Shown: positions 63,758-64,000 of the stretch, in pieces
How positions within the stretch are numbered: the stretch's first letter is position 1
Layout: the number at the start of each line of letters is the position of its first letter
Assembly (NCBI RefSeq): GCF_000332095.2
Contig: NZ_KI913949.1
Span: 1,760,511 to 1,824,510 of the forward strand
Length of the DNA: 64,000 bases
Direction of reading: 5' to 3'
Origin: Leptolyngbya sp. PCC 6406
GTDB lineage: Bacteria > Cyanobacteriota > Cyanobacteriia > Phormidesmidales > Phormidesmidaceae
The notes under the pieces: generated by a model
Told to the model about the DNA's origin: nothing
The model's input: only the letters and a program-made list of their open reading frames with translations
The model's database searches: none
Translations under genes and position numbers: made by a program

Positions 63758-64000
63758 TCACAGGTGGGGAATCAGGGGTAACGTGGCAGTAACAGGAAGA
63801 TTCAGAGTCAACCAGCCGCCTCCTGTCTCCGGGTGGTTACGGGCGGTGACATAGCCCGAGTGAGCATCGACAATTTGCTGCACGATGGCCAGCCCCAAGC
63901 CCGTACCACTGTTGTTGCCGCCTCTACCAGTTCCATCCCCAGAGGAACTCGATCCACCCGTGGAGGTACCAGCCAGTCCCGCCCCCAAAACCGTCGCCGG
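63758..64000 (-). CDS. Sensor histidine kinase, C-terminal end only
   Basis: The frame is open to the right edge of the window, so most of the gene lies outside. The visible 80 residues contain a Ser/Gly-rich loop and the ATP-binding G-box GTGLGLAIVQQIVDAHSG, then the end of the HATPase domain. Sensor domains and partners cannot be seen. Confidence 0.85.
   Translation of the reverse strand, partial: PATVLGAGLAGTSTGGSSSSGDGTGRGGNNSGTGLGLAIVQQIVDAHSGYVTARNHPETGGGWLTLNLPVTATLPLIPHL

Noticed and set aside
1-64000. Very frequent GCGATCGC sites as a special signal
   Set aside because: This is HIP1, a general feature of many cyanobacterial genomes; useful for placing the organism, not new.

Overview
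The window is chromosomal DNA from a cyanobacterium, probably a moderately GC-rich filamentous form of the Leptolyngbya/Prochlorothrix type; the genus cannot be fixed from this piece. The evidence is the very frequent HIP1 palindrome GCGATCGC, families known almost only from cyanobacteria (DUF3038/DUF4335, DUF1816, DUF2949, DUF1822, DUF928), a CyaB1-type GAF-GAF-PAS adenylate cyclase, and many short dispersed palindromic repeats. No rRNA, tRNA or CRISPR array was recognised.

Layout. At 1-2043 is the end of a P-loop ATPase/TPR protein, probably the C-terminal part of a CHAT-type protein. At 2609-9528 (minus strand) is an envelope cluster purC-bamA-lpxC-fabZ-lpxA-lpxB, which supplies lipid A precursors and the outer-membrane insertase. 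At 9663-18869 are signalling and housekeeping genes: a cAMP cyclase, a YbjN protein, a lipoate ligase-like protein, the DUF3038/DUF4335 pair, a HAD phosphatase, and a diguanylate cyclase/GHKL kinase/STAS trio. At 18992-20115 is a small accessory patch with an HNH nuclease. At 20353-22688 is a polyamine operon in which a fused AdoMet decarboxylase-spermidine synthase sits next to an agmatinase-like hydrolase. At 23192-28351 are a VTT membrane protein, an AraC regulator, a DUF1330 lipoprotein, a histidine kinase, a 57-aa EF-hand protein, a peroxiredoxin-like protein and a DUF1816 protein.

An intact ISL3-family element (28512-29912) with an 8-bp target duplication splits a 64-codon DUF2949 gene. 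A repeat-rich kilobase follows, then a MASE1-PAS-cyclase, a flavin amine oxidase, and gcvH and gcvP of the glycine cleavage system. At 38951-42046 is an accessory strip of Uma2 proteins and degraded toxin-antitoxin modules. After a membrane protein, a hydrolase and a 247-bp tandem array comes a type I restriction-modification locus (45749-52393) that carries a HicBA module and a GIY-YIG nuclease and is flanked by related direct repeats.

At 54406-62507 is the most interesting block: five consecutive plus-strand genes encoding an orthocaspase, a sigma/HTH-like protein, a DUF1822 protein, a membrane CHAT-CHASE2 protein and a secreted DUF928 protein. It looks like one operon and could be a protease-based sensing system. 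Beside it, on the minus strand, is a diguanylate cyclase whose N-terminus has the residues of the plant and cyanobacterial ethylene receptor. The window ends inside a histidine kinase gene.

Two themes recur. One is nucleotide second messengers: two class III cyclases with matching C-terminal tails and two GGDEF proteins with intact I-sites. The other is caspase-like and CHAT proteins, one at each end of the window. Functions are family assignments made by reading the sequence; nothing was searched against a database.
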